Shown here: positions 54,075 to 61,246 of the stretch, piece by piece
Position numbering within the stretch: position 1 is the first letter of the stretch
Layout: the number at the start of each line of letters is the position of its first letter
Assembly: GCF_003721595.1 (NCBI RefSeq)
Contig: NZ_RJJR01000009.1
Coordinates: forward strand, 124,001 to 188,000
Direction: 5' to 3'
Length of the DNA stretch: 64,000 bases
Source of the DNA: Hanamia caeni
GTDB lineage: Bacteria > Bacteroidota > Bacteroidia > Chitinophagales > Chitinophagaceae
Notes under the pieces: generated by a model
Told to the model about the DNA's origin: nothing
Database searches by the model: none
What the model saw: only the letters and a program-made list of their open reading frames with translations
Position numbers and translations under genes: made by a program

Positions 54075-55004
54075 CTATTTCAAGCCTAATTTTTCGAGTA
54101 ATACTGTAGCCATTTTGTAAAATGCTTCATGCGAATAGCCAGCAATATGAGGTGTAATAATTACATTCGTCTGAGCCAATAGCCAGTTCAATTTGTGGCT
54201 TTCTTCTTTTGTATAAGTATCCAGCTTTTCGTTTTCCAATACATCGAGGCCTGCGCCTGCAATCTTTTTGGCCTTCAATGCGTTTATCAATGCCGCTGTA
54301 TCCGTCACTTTACCGCGACAGGTGGAAAGAAAGAATGGCGACCTTTCAAGCGAATTGAAAAAACTTTCATTTGCCATGTGGCGGGTTTCTTCGGTGAGTG
54401 GCACATGGAAGCTTATTACATCCGCATACCGGCAAACCTGCTCGAAATTTGCTTCCTTCACATATCCCTTGCTAAATCCAAATTTATATTTATCGTAAGC
54501 CAGCACGGTGACATCAAAGCAACCCAGCAATTTCGCAAAAGACGAGCCCGTATTTCCGAAGCCGATAATGCCTATCGTTTTTCCTTCAAGCTCGGTGCCG
54601 CGGTTGGCATCTCTTATCCATTTGCCATCTTTTATTTCTTCGGAGCTTGATAAAATTTTATTGGTAAGATTAAGTAATAAGCCCATTTCATGTTCTGCCA
54701 CCGCATTCCTATTACCTTCGGGGCTGCTCACACATAAAATTCCTTTAGATTCTGCGTATTCCACATCGATAAGTTCCATGCCGCTGCCTAATCTCCCAAT
54801 CCATTTTAACCGGGTGGCTCTTTCCAACATGGGTTTGTCAATTGGCATTCTTGTGGTTACTATCAAACCTTCTGCCTGGCTGATGATGGAGACCAATTCA
54901 TCGTAAGTTATTTTTTCTGAAATAAGAACAGAATAGCCTTTCTTTTGCAGAGTTTCTGTTAAAATGCTATGTGTTTTCGCTGTAATAATTACCTGCCTGG
55001 TCAA
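54075..55004 (-). CDS. D-2-hydroxyacid dehydrogenase (SerA-like)
   Basis: This NAD-dependent oxidoreductase of 309 residues has the Rossmann segment [16 protein letters not shown] near the middle. The catalytic Arg occurs in [13 protein letters not shown], the Glu in LDVLENE and the His in [11 protein letters not shown], all intact. [23 protein letters not shown] is the substrate-side lead (seen in part as [13 protein letters not shown]). It could act on phosphoglycerate or another 2-keto acid; the lack of an ACT domain argues against regulated SerA. It ends at the hairpin listed separately. Confidence 0.88.
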   Translation of the reverse strand: MTRQVIITAKTHSILTETLQKKGYSVLISEKITYDELVSIISQAEGLIVTTRMPIDKPMLERATRLKWIGRLGSGMELIDVEYAESKGILCVSSPEGNRNAVAEHEMGLLLNLTNKILSSSEEIKDGKWIRDANRGTELEGKTIGIIGFGNTGSSFAKLLGCFDVTVLAYDKYKFGFSKGYVKEANFEQVCRYADVISFHVPLTEETRHMANESFFNSLERSPFFLSTCRGKVTDTAALINALKAKKIAGAGLDVLENEKLDTYTKEESHKLNWLLAQTNVIITPHIAGYSHEAFYKMATVLLEKLGLK

Positions 55005-55109
55005 ATGCTAGTATTTAAATTTTTCTCGAAATTTTTAAGAAATATTCATGTGTAAAATACGAAACCGGGTTATGTGCTGCCCGACTGGTTCGGTTAGGCG
55101 GGGGCTGCT

Positions 55110-55493
55110 TTACTCTATGTAAGCAATCATACTGATTTCAACATTTACATCTTTGGGTAAGGTTTTCACGGCCACAGTTTCCCTGGCAGGAAAGTCTTTT
55201 TCAAAATATTTTCCATATTCAGCGTTTACTTCGGCAAAAGAGTTCATGTCTTTTAAGAAAATAGAGGTTTTTACCACGTCACTAAAATCTGAGCCGGCTT
55301 CTGTCAAAACCGCTTTTAAATTTTCCATCACCTGCCTTGTTTCTTCAGTAACGCCTGTAGTTTTCAATTCTGAAGTGCCGGGCACCAGCGCTATCTGGCC
55401 GGATAAAAATAAAAATCCGCCTGCCTTTACTGCCTGGCTGTATGGGCCAATAGGTTCAGGCGCTTGCCCGCTCTTAATGATTTCTTTACTCAT
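55110..55493 (-). CDS. ridA: RidA (enamine/imine deaminase) family protein
   Basis: RidA removes reactive enamine or imine intermediates such as 2-aminoacrylate. The 127-residue trimer-forming fold shows APEPIGPYSQAVKAGGFLFLSGQI at the N-terminus and the conserved Arg in FPARETVAVKTLP near the end, followed by VEISMIAYIE. It is divergent from the 3-HCDH-like gene, and the two promoters overlap by two bases. Confidence 0.93.
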   Translation of the reverse strand: MSKEIIKSGQAPEPIGPYSQAVKAGGFLFLSGQIALVPGTSELKTTGVTEETRQVMENLKAVLTEAGSDFSDVVKTSIFLKDMNSFAEVNAEYGKYFEKDFPARETVAVKTLPKDVNVEISMIAYIE

Positions 55494-55543
55494 AAATTTG
55501 TTTTTGAAAAGAGTTTAAAGTTGCAAAACTTTCCATCAACTAA

Positions 55544-55557
55544 CAAACCTATTTTTG
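55544..55557. promoter_or_regulatory. overlapping divergent promoter elements
   Basis: TATTTTTG on the plus strand (55550-55557) faces the 3-HCDH-like gene, and TAGGTTTG on the minus strand (55544-55551) faces ridA. Both match TAnnTTTG. The elements share two bases, so polymerase binding on one side should exclude the other. Confidence 0.45.
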
Positions 55558-55570
55558 CAAAAAACAGGGA

Positions 55571-56206
55571 ATGAATATTTTGATAATCGGCGACGATACG
55601 CAGAAGGGCGAAATTTTGACCCTTCCGGCCAGCGAAAAAAACACAGTTATTTTTACTGATGCGCTCCCTGGTATCGAAAGCCTTACAAATTTTGACGCGT
55701 TCTTTATTTTGTCTGACGTTGAGGAAATTGATATAAAAATATTTCAGCAAAAACCGGTTTTTATTAACAGCGTCTTTAAATGCTTATCAGAATTTGACCT
55801 TCCCCAAAATGTAGGCCGCATTAATGCGTGGCCAGGTTTTCTCTCAAGGCCATTATGGGAAGTAGCTGCCCATTCAGAAAATAATATTGAACCAATTTTC
55901 AGAGAGCTTAACCGCTTGGCAATTGTTGTTAAAGATGAGCCGGGTTTTGTGGCGGCAAGAGTGATAAGCATGGTTATCAACGAAGCCTTTTACGCCTTTG
56001 AAGAAGAAATCAGTAATATGGAAGAAATTGACAGAGCGATGAAATTGGGCACCAACTATCCGTGGGGCCCGTTTGAATGGGCAGAAAAGATAGGCATACA
56101 AAATATTTACCTGCTGTTAAAAAAACTAGCTTTAAAAGAAGAACGATATAAACCTTCGCCTGCATTAGAAAAACTATACGGGCAAATAAAAGAAAGAGAA
56201 GAATAA
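55571..56206 (+). CDS. 3-hydroxyacyl-CoA dehydrogenase C-terminal-domain protein
   Basis: The 211 residues begin with a short non-canonical Rossmann-like half (MNILIIGDDTQKGEI, no GxGxxG). A clear 3HCDH C-terminal domain follows: KDEPGFVAARVISMVINEAFYAFEE, MEEIDRAMKLGTNYPWGPFEWAEKIG. The C-terminal domain normally provides substrate contacts and dimerisation, so without a standard NAD site an active dehydrogenase is doubtful. It abuts tsaB with a 1-base overlap and is cotranscribed. Function beyond the fold is unknown. Confidence 0.85.
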   Translation: MNILIIGDDTQKGEILTLPASEKNTVIFTDALPGIESLTNFDAFFILSDVEEIDIKIFQQKPVFINSVFKCLSEFDLPQNVGRINAWPGFLSRPLWEVAAHSENNIEPIFRELNRLAIVVKDEPGFVAARVISMVINEAFYAFEEEISNMEEIDRAMKLGTNYPWGPFEWAEKIGIQNIYLLLKKLALKEERYKPSPALEKLYGQIKEREE

Positions 56207-56892
56207 TGAACTACATTTTAAACATCCACACCACAGAAAATAAAGCCATTGTAAATATTTGTGATGAAGACCACGTGTTAAGCGCTATGGAAAATGAAAC
56301 ACAAAACCAGCACGCCGGGTTTCTGCATTTATCTATCCAAAAGCTTCTTCAGGAAACCAATATTCCGGTTTCCAGTTTAAAGTCAATCGGCGTTACCGGC
56401 GGCCCGGGGTCTTACACGGGAATCCGGATAGGATTAGCCACCACAAAAGGATTATGCTATGCGCTCGGAATTCCAATGATGATGTACAACGCCTTGGAAT
56501 TAATGACCTTTTCGGCCATCAGGCAGCATGGTGATAATGAAAAGGCGCTGTTTTGTCCGATGATCGACGCTAGAAGAATGGAAGTGTACAGCGCTGTTTA
56601 CGATTATAACTTGGCAGAAATAACGCCTCCTTCAGCGCTCATTTTAAATGAACATTCTTTTGAAAACATAGCCAAAAATTCTCCATTATTTTACTTTGGA
56701 AGCGGCGCCAAAAAATTTAATGAAATTGCAGAAAATTCGTATTTGAATCTGCATTGGATTTTATCAGATATAACTTCTGAAGCGCTTGCTGCTTTTGGCT
56801 GGAATAAATTTAAAAAAAATGCATTCGAAAACATAATAAATGCAAAGCCGTTATATGTTAAAGATTTTTATACAAAGGCCAAAATCGTTTAA
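56206..56892 (+). CDS. tsaB: tRNA threonylcarbamoyladenosine biosynthesis protein TsaB
   Basis: TsaB is the inactive-kinase partner of TsaD in making t6A37 of tRNAs. The 228-residue chain has the ASKHA start ILNIHTTENKAIVNI, the conserved GVTGGPGSYTGIRIGLATTKG loop and MIDARRMEVYSAVY, in order. The length agrees with the family. The start ATG overlaps the stop of the 3HCDH-like gene by one base. It appears to be the end of that unit. Confidence 0.93.
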   Translation: MNYILNIHTTENKAIVNICDEDHVLSAMENETQNQHAGFLHLSIQKLLQETNIPVSSLKSIGVTGGPGSYTGIRIGLATTKGLCYALGIPMMMYNALELMTFSAIRQHGDNEKALFCPMIDARRMEVYSAVYDYNLAEITPPSALILNEHSFENIAKNSPLFYFGSGAKKFNEIAENSYLNLHWILSDITSEALAAFGWNKFKKNAFENIINAKPLYVKDFYTKAKIV

Positions 56893-56944
56893 ATTATAAA
56901 GTTTTTTTAATATTTCGTTACAAACTATATCTATTTACAATGCG

Positions 56945-56952
56945 TACCTTTG
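56945..56952 (+). promoter_or_regulatory. -7 element of the ArsR-type gene
   Basis: TACCTTTG matches TAnnTTTG, about 55 bases before the ATG. A 12-bp AT palindrome (TTAATTAATTAA, 56983-56994) lies in the leader and may be an operator, although such AT sequence arises by chance. No good -33 element is seen. Confidence 0.45.
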
Positions 56953-57007
56953 CCCAGAGAAATTTAATTCTGTTGAAAACCATTAATTAATTAAAATCTA
57001 ATAAGAA

Positions 57008-57361
57008 ATGACACTCACAGCGCAAAGTCACGAAACCAGCCGGCTTGAGCATACTAATGAAAGCGATGCTCTGAAAAACATGGATTATTTAAAAATTAAA
57101 AAGGCTGCTCTGGTACTAAGAGCCCTTAATCATAAACTCAGGCAACAAATTCTCAAAACCATTGACGAACAAAAAAGAATAACAGTTACCGAGCTTTATG
57201 TAAAATTACGCCTCGAACAATCAGTTGCTTCACAGCATTTGGCTATTTTAAGAAAAGCCGATATCGTAAATACTGTCAGAGAAGGTAAATTTATTTTTTA
57301 TACTATTAATGAAGAACGTATTGGAGATATCAATAAGTTCGTGAAAGACCTGGTAGGATAA
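57008..57361 (+). CDS. ArsR/SmtB-family transcriptional regulator without cysteines
   Basis: The 117-residue winged-helix repressor includes the typical core: ALNHKLRQQILKTIDEQ, then the recognition helix region LYVKLRLEQSVASQHLAIL, then the wing GKFIFYTINEE. No cysteine is present, so neither the metal-sensing nor the SqrR/BigR-type persulfide-sensing Cys pair is available, and the effector must be different or DNA binding constitutive. It lies 100 bases before the second CstB-like gene, and the inverted repeats between them are candidate binding sites. Confidence 0.88.
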   Translation: MTLTAQSHETSRLEHTNESDALKNMDYLKIKKAALVLRALNHKLRQQILKTIDEQKRITVTELYVKLRLEQSVASQHLAILRKADIVNTVREGKFIFYTINEERIGDINKFVKDLVG

Positions 57362-57405
57362 TTCCAATAATTTTATTTGAGGATTAGTGAGCTTTAAAGA
57401 AATTT

Positions 57406-57458
57406 TCAGCCATATTTATTGATTTAAAATAAATATGGCTGATTTATTTTAAATCAAT
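57406..57458. promoter_or_regulatory. two overlapping perfect inverted repeats before the CstB-like gene
   Basis: A 14-bp repeat has arms at 57406-57419 and 57429-57442. A second one of 17 bp has arms at 57418-57434 and 57442-57458. They share positions and so cannot both fold at once. The second ends 4 bases before the downstream ATG. Operator for the ArsR-type regulator or a riboregulatory switch are both possible; a plain terminator is also possible for the first. Confidence 0.75.
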
Positions 57459-57462
57459 ATTC

Positions 57463-58866
57463 ATGTACATACAACAGATTTATACAGATTGCTTAAGCGA
57501 AGCGTCTTATTTTATTTCAAGTAACGGTGAAGCGGCTGTCATTGATCCGATAAGGGATCCGGATTTTTATTTGCAAATTGCAAGGGACAACAATTCTGTT
57601 ATTAAATATATTTTCGAAACACATTTCCATGCTGATTTTATCAGCGGCCATTTGGAGCTGGCTAACCAAACAAATGCAACCATCATATTCGGGCCGTCTA
57701 CCAAAGCGAACTTTTCTTTTCACATGGCTAAAGATGGCGAAGAATTTAAAATCGGAAATATATCCGTTGAAGCCGTGCATACTCCAGGCCATACGATAGA
57801 ATCTACCTGTTACTTATTGAAAAATGAACAGGGGAAACCGTATTGTATTTTTACAGGCGACACCTTGTTTGTAGGCGATGTAGGCCGGCCTGACCTAAGC
57901 AGCGGAAACCTTTCGAAAGAAAAGCTGGCATCGATTCTTTTTGATTCTATTCAAAATAAGCTCATGCCGCTGCAGGATGATATCATTGTTTATCCTGCCC
58001 ATGGGCCAGGAAGCAGTTGCGGCAAAAATATAGGGCCGCAAACACAGAGCACGATCGGCAATGAAAGGCAGACGAATTACGCCATGCAGCTTCAATCTAA
58101 AGAGGACTTTATAAAATCGGTTACCAGCGATCTTTCTGAGCCGCCACCCTATTTTTCCATCAATGCAAAAATTAATAAAGAAGGATATTCCAATCTTGAT
58201 AATATCAAATCAAAAAGTTTGCGGCCATTGACCTTGGAAGAGTTTAAGGAAAAAATAAATGGCAATGCAATCGTGCTTGATACGAGAAACGCAGAGGATT
58301 TTACAAATGGATTTATTCCCGGTTCGCTGTTTATCGGGCTGAAAGGAAGATTTGCTGAATGGGCGGGAATTATTTTGCCATTTGACAAACCCATGTTGCT
58401 GATTACTGAAGAGGGCAAAGAAGAGGAAACTGTAATACGGCTGGCGCGTGTAGGTTTTGAAAATGTGGCAGGATATCTCCGCGGAGGCTTTGAAACGTGG
58501 AAGAATGCGGGAGAAGATATTGACCTGGTAATAAGTGTGGACGCGGATGAACTGGCGATGGATATTCCTTTTGATAGCCGGCTAACGGTGGTGGATGTAC
58601 GAAGAATGAATGAATTTGCTGAAGGCCACGTAGAGAATGCGATCAATATTCCCTTAAATGATATGATTGATGTTGCCCAAATTGCACAACTGGAAGAAGA
58701 CCAAAATTTATATATACATTGTCAAAGCGGCTACAGGAGCGTGATAGCCGCCTCGTTGCTAAAGCAACAAGGATATCACAATTTAAGAAATGTCTCAGGC
58801 GGCTGGTTAAAAATTAAAGAGCAGAAAGATATTAAAACCGAAAAAGAAGGAACTGTCCTTAATTAA
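57463..58866 (+). CDS. CstB-like persulfide dioxygenase-rhodanese (second copy)
   Basis: This 467-residue paralogue of the protein near 39 kb has the same order: metallo-beta-lactamase domain, cysteine-free rhodanese-like domain (~270-350), active rhodanese (C420 in CQSGYRSV). Iron ligands are H54 (ETHFHADF), H110 and D133, and Phe59 again blanks the dinuclear site. It should oxidise low-molecular-weight persulfide to sulfite and move sulfane sulfur. The gene lies behind an ArsR-type regulator and two nested inverted repeats, unlike the first copy, which suggests different control. Confidence 0.92.
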   Translation: MYIQQIYTDCLSEASYFISSNGEAAVIDPIRDPDFYLQIARDNNSVIKYIFETHFHADFISGHLELANQTNATIIFGPSTKANFSFHMAKDGEEFKIGNISVEAVHTPGHTIESTCYLLKNEQGKPYCIFTGDTLFVGDVGRPDLSSGNLSKEKLASILFDSIQNKLMPLQDDIIVYPAHGPGSSCGKNIGPQTQSTIGNERQTNYAMQLQSKEDFIKSVTSDLSEPPPYFSINAKINKEGYSNLDNIKSKSLRPLTLEEFKEKINGNAIVLDTRNAEDFTNGFIPGSLFIGLKGRFAEWAGIILPFDKPMLLITEEGKEEETVIRLARVGFENVAGYLRGGFETWKNAGEDIDLVISVDADELAMDIPFDSRLTVVDVRRMNEFAEGHVENAINIPLNDMIDVAQIAQLEEDQNLYIHCQSGYRSVIAASLLKQQGYHNLRNVSGGWLKIKEQKDIKTEKEGTVLN

Positions 58867-58908
58867 TTCGTAAGCCTCCGGCGCGTAGTAAAGCAACAAA
58901 TTTCATCA

Positions 58909-59061
58909 TTATCGTTTCCATATTAGCCAACCATTTCCAAGTGAAATTTTTTTTACATTTCTTTCCAGCGGAGGATTTTTAATTTGTGCTGATGAAAAAA
59001 AGCCTGCAAAAAGTAAGAAGCATACCAGTGCGCCACGAAGAAAATTAATATTACCATAATA
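58909..59061 (-). pseudogene. possible secreted-peptide remnant without start codon
   Basis: The minus frame reads NINFLRGALVCFLLFAGFFS, SAQIKNPPLERNVKKISLGN, GWLIWKR and then three consecutive in-frame stops. This looks like a signal peptide ending at SAQ and the beginning of a mature protein. No ATG is in frame; the nearest ATG is one base out of phase, so a frameshift near 59050 and a 3' truncation are likely. It lies directly downstream of the HTH gene. Chance is not excluded. Confidence 0.3.
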
Positions 59062-59064
59062 TTT

Positions 59065-60069
59065 TTAACCAAGTATTTTTCTCCTTGCATTTTCGAGTTT
59101 GGTGCGCAGCGTATTAAAAAAGATCAATCTTTCCTTTTCATTTACCTTGCTTATCGGAATTGATTTTTGCGCTATCACATCCATTGATCTTTTCATATAT
59201 CTGTTAAATCTTTCATTGGTGGTCATCATGTAGTTCAATACCGTATGATTCAGATAAGTATAGTATTGGTTGCCCAATTGCATTACCTGCATATTATCTC
59301 CCAAAATGAGTTCATTAACGTAAAGATTATATACCGCCCCGGAAAATTCTGTAGGCTTTTGATTCAGGTGAAGTTTAACGCCAAACTCAGCCTGTAACTG
59401 AATGTGATTCAGCATTTCAAATAATTTATCGAAAAGGCAACTAACATCATTGTTAGATTTGAACACACCGGTTGCATGGTAAAATTCAATTTGCCGTAGG
59501 GTGCTCGTTATATTTTCAACATTCCAGATTTCTGTACTGGGGATATCAATAAAAGTGTCAAAGAGTTCTTTCCAGATTTCATGATATTCGTTGTAGTCGT
59601 CATTTACAGAAAATTTCGCTCCTTTCCATTCATCATAAAACAGGATTGATTTCATAAAGAAAAAAGATTTGAATGCAGCAATTTCGGGGATTAAAAAATA
59701 GTAAAAAAACGGAAATTCTTTAGCCAGATAGGTCATCGCACATGGGTTGAAAGTTTTCACCCTTTTTATTACCTGCACCACTGATAGCAGCCATTCCCTG
59801 TAATTAAAATCTGTATTATTGGTAAGGGTACTTACAAAAACAAATGAATTGGAATTCAGGTGAAGCAGGTTGTCCAGGGAAATTTTGAACTCTTCGCAAA
59901 GCTTTTTTATTTCATCAAGCGAAATGTGGGTTTCACCTCTTATCCGCCTGTAAGCACTGTCGTTGCTCACATTGAGCACATCAGCAATTGTCTCCGCAAA
60001 AGAAACATTTACCGGCAGCAGACTTTTGATATGCTTAAAGAAAATTTGTTGCACACTTTCCCCTTCCAT
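59065..60069 (-). CDS. HTH regulator, family unknown
   Basis: The 334-residue protein starts with an XRE-like helix-turn-helix: FAETIADVLNVSNDSAYRRIRGET, then LDEIKKLCEEFKISLDNLLHL. The long rest (about residues 85-334) is alpha-helical and rich in aromatic residues, without a recognised ligand domain. Similar one-HTH plus helical-C-terminal regulators occur in Bacteroidota without known effector. Two copies of a 14-bp direct repeat (60079 and 60111) lie upstream of its start, suggesting autoregulation. Confidence 0.75.
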   Translation of the reverse strand: MEGESVQQIFFKHIKSLLPVNVSFAETIADVLNVSNDSAYRRIRGETHISLDEIKKLCEEFKISLDNLLHLNSNSFVFVSTLTNNTDFNYREWLLSVVQVIKRVKTFNPCAMTYLAKEFPFFYYFLIPEIAAFKSFFFMKSILFYDEWKGAKFSVNDDYNEYHEIWKELFDTFIDIPSTEIWNVENITSTLRQIEFYHATGVFKSNNDVSCLFDKLFEMLNHIQLQAEFGVKLHLNQKPTEFSGAVYNLYVNELILGDNMQVMQLGNQYYTYLNHTVLNYMMTTNERFNRYMKRSMDVIAQKSIPISKVNEKERLIFFNTLRTKLENARRKILG

Positions 60070-60078
60070 AAAAAAAGA

Positions 60079-60124
60079 TTTAGTAAATTTTCGGAAAGGG
60101 CGAGATTATGTTTAGTAAATTTCG
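60079..60124 (-). promoter_or_regulatory. direct repeat upstream of the HTH gene, candidate operator
   Basis: TTTAGTAAATTTTCG (60079-60093) and TTTAGTAAATTTCG (60111-60124) share nearly all positions and start 32 bases apart, three helical turns. They lie on the leader side of the HTH start. The spacing suits binding of two protein dimers on one face of DNA. Confidence 0.5.
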
Positions 60125-60211
60125 CAAAAAAGTAATAACATATTGACTATTTTTCTAAATTCTTCAAAATAGTTTCACGCTTTTTTCCAATCAGATACTT
60201 TTTACTTTGAA

Positions 60212-60227
60212 TGAAGTGTCCACTTCA
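60212..60227. promoter_or_regulatory. dyad upstream of the sterol-desaturase-family gene
   Basis: TGAAGTG-TC-CACTTCA is a 7-bp perfect inverted repeat around two bases. It lies 75 bases before the ATG and just after a near-consensus -7 box (TTACTTTG, one position off). It could be a repressor site for the hydroxylase genes. Confidence 0.35.
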
Positions 60228-60301
60228 GGAATCAATTAGGTATCGCATCTGCGCGGTAATAATTTTAGTTAGCAATTCTAATAAAGCTAAAACAGATTCC
60301 A

Positions 60302-61246
60302 ATGCACATAGATCCTGTTATTTATCATGCGGCTCCTGCAATGGCAATTTTAATTGCCGCAGAAAGTTTATTAATGATCAAAGAACATGATTTTGACATT
60401 AAAGATGTTCTTTCCAGTGTGGGCATTATGCTAGGCCGCACGCCGATTGCCGCCATTACCAATGGCTTTATACTGTATCTATATACGCTGCTATACGCTC
60501 ACAGGCTTTTTAATATGCCTCACCTTTATTTTTTTGTATGGGTAATTTGTTTTTTTGCTGATGATTTCTCGTTCTATTGGTTTCACCGCGCAAGCCACTC
60601 AATCAGATTTTTATGGGCGTCTCACCAGGTACATCATTCTTCGCAAAAATTTACTTTCGCAGTTGGTATCAGAGTACCGTGGACGGCAGATTTTACCGGC
60701 AACTTTTTATTTTGGTGTTGGATTCCGTTGATTGGTATTAAACCTGAAATGGTGCTGTATATGAAATCAATAAGTGTATTGTATCAGTTTTGGTTACATA
60801 CTGAAACCATTACTAAATTACCAAATTGGTTCGAAGCATTTTTTAACACACCTTCTCATCACAGAGTGCATCATGGCTGTGATATCGAATACCTTGATAA
60901 AAATAACGGCGGCACCTTAATTATCTGGGATAAATTATTTGGCACCTTCCAGGAAGAGCTATTTAAACCTCAATATGGCCTTAGCGATCACTTCAAATCT
61001 TTTAACCCTGTTACGATTGCCTTTCACGGATGGAGAAGAATATTCGCAGATGTAAGAAAAACACACAGGATAAAAGATAAAGTTTGCTATTTCATTAAAC
61101 CACCGGGATGGAGCCATGACGGCTCTACTAAAACTGCGAAACAATTGCAAACAGAATTAAAGCAGATTAAGTTCAAAGACTTGTGCAATGGAGAAAAAAA
61201 TAATTTTTCAACTACAAAAATTTCTTATGAAAGTTTTTACAAGTAA
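60302..61246 (+). CDS. sterol desaturase/fatty acid hydroxylase superfamily membrane protein
   Basis: The 314-residue protein belongs to the di-iron fatty acid hydroxylase superfamily. The histidine boxes are WFHRASH, WASHQVHHSSQ and HRVHHGCD, giving the usual eight or more ligands. Four to five membrane helices surround them, with FFADDFSFYWFHR on the membrane face. A specific substrate cannot be read; lipid or carotenoid hydroxylation is possible. It overlaps the next gene, which carries another hydroxylase domain, so both are probably made together. Confidence 0.88.
   Translation: MHIDPVIYHAAPAMAILIAAESLLMIKEHDFDIKDVLSSVGIMLGRTPIAAITNGFILYLYTLLYAHRLFNMPHLYFFVWVICFFADDFSFYWFHRASHSIRFLWASHQVHHSSQKFTFAVGIRVPWTADFTGNFLFWCWIPLIGIKPEMVLYMKSISVLYQFWLHTETITKLPNWFEAFFNTPSHHRVHHGCDIEYLDKNNGGTLIIWDKLFGTFQEELFKPQYGLSDHFKSFNPVTIAFHGWRRIFADVRKTHRIKDKVCYFIKPPGWSHDGSTKTAKQLQTELKQIKFKDLCNGEKNNFSTTKISYESFYK

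Noticed and set aside
57406..57458. A simple terminator of the ArsR-type gene.
   Set aside because: The first hairpin alone could act so, but a second, overlapping and longer perfect repeat next to the downstream ATG is not explained by termination.
24936..58901. A 16-base identity (TAGTAAAGCAACAAAT) at 24936-24951 and 58886-58901, both next to possible gene remnants.
   Set aside because: One such match is expected by chance in an AT-rich window of this size, and nothing beyond the 16 bases is shared.
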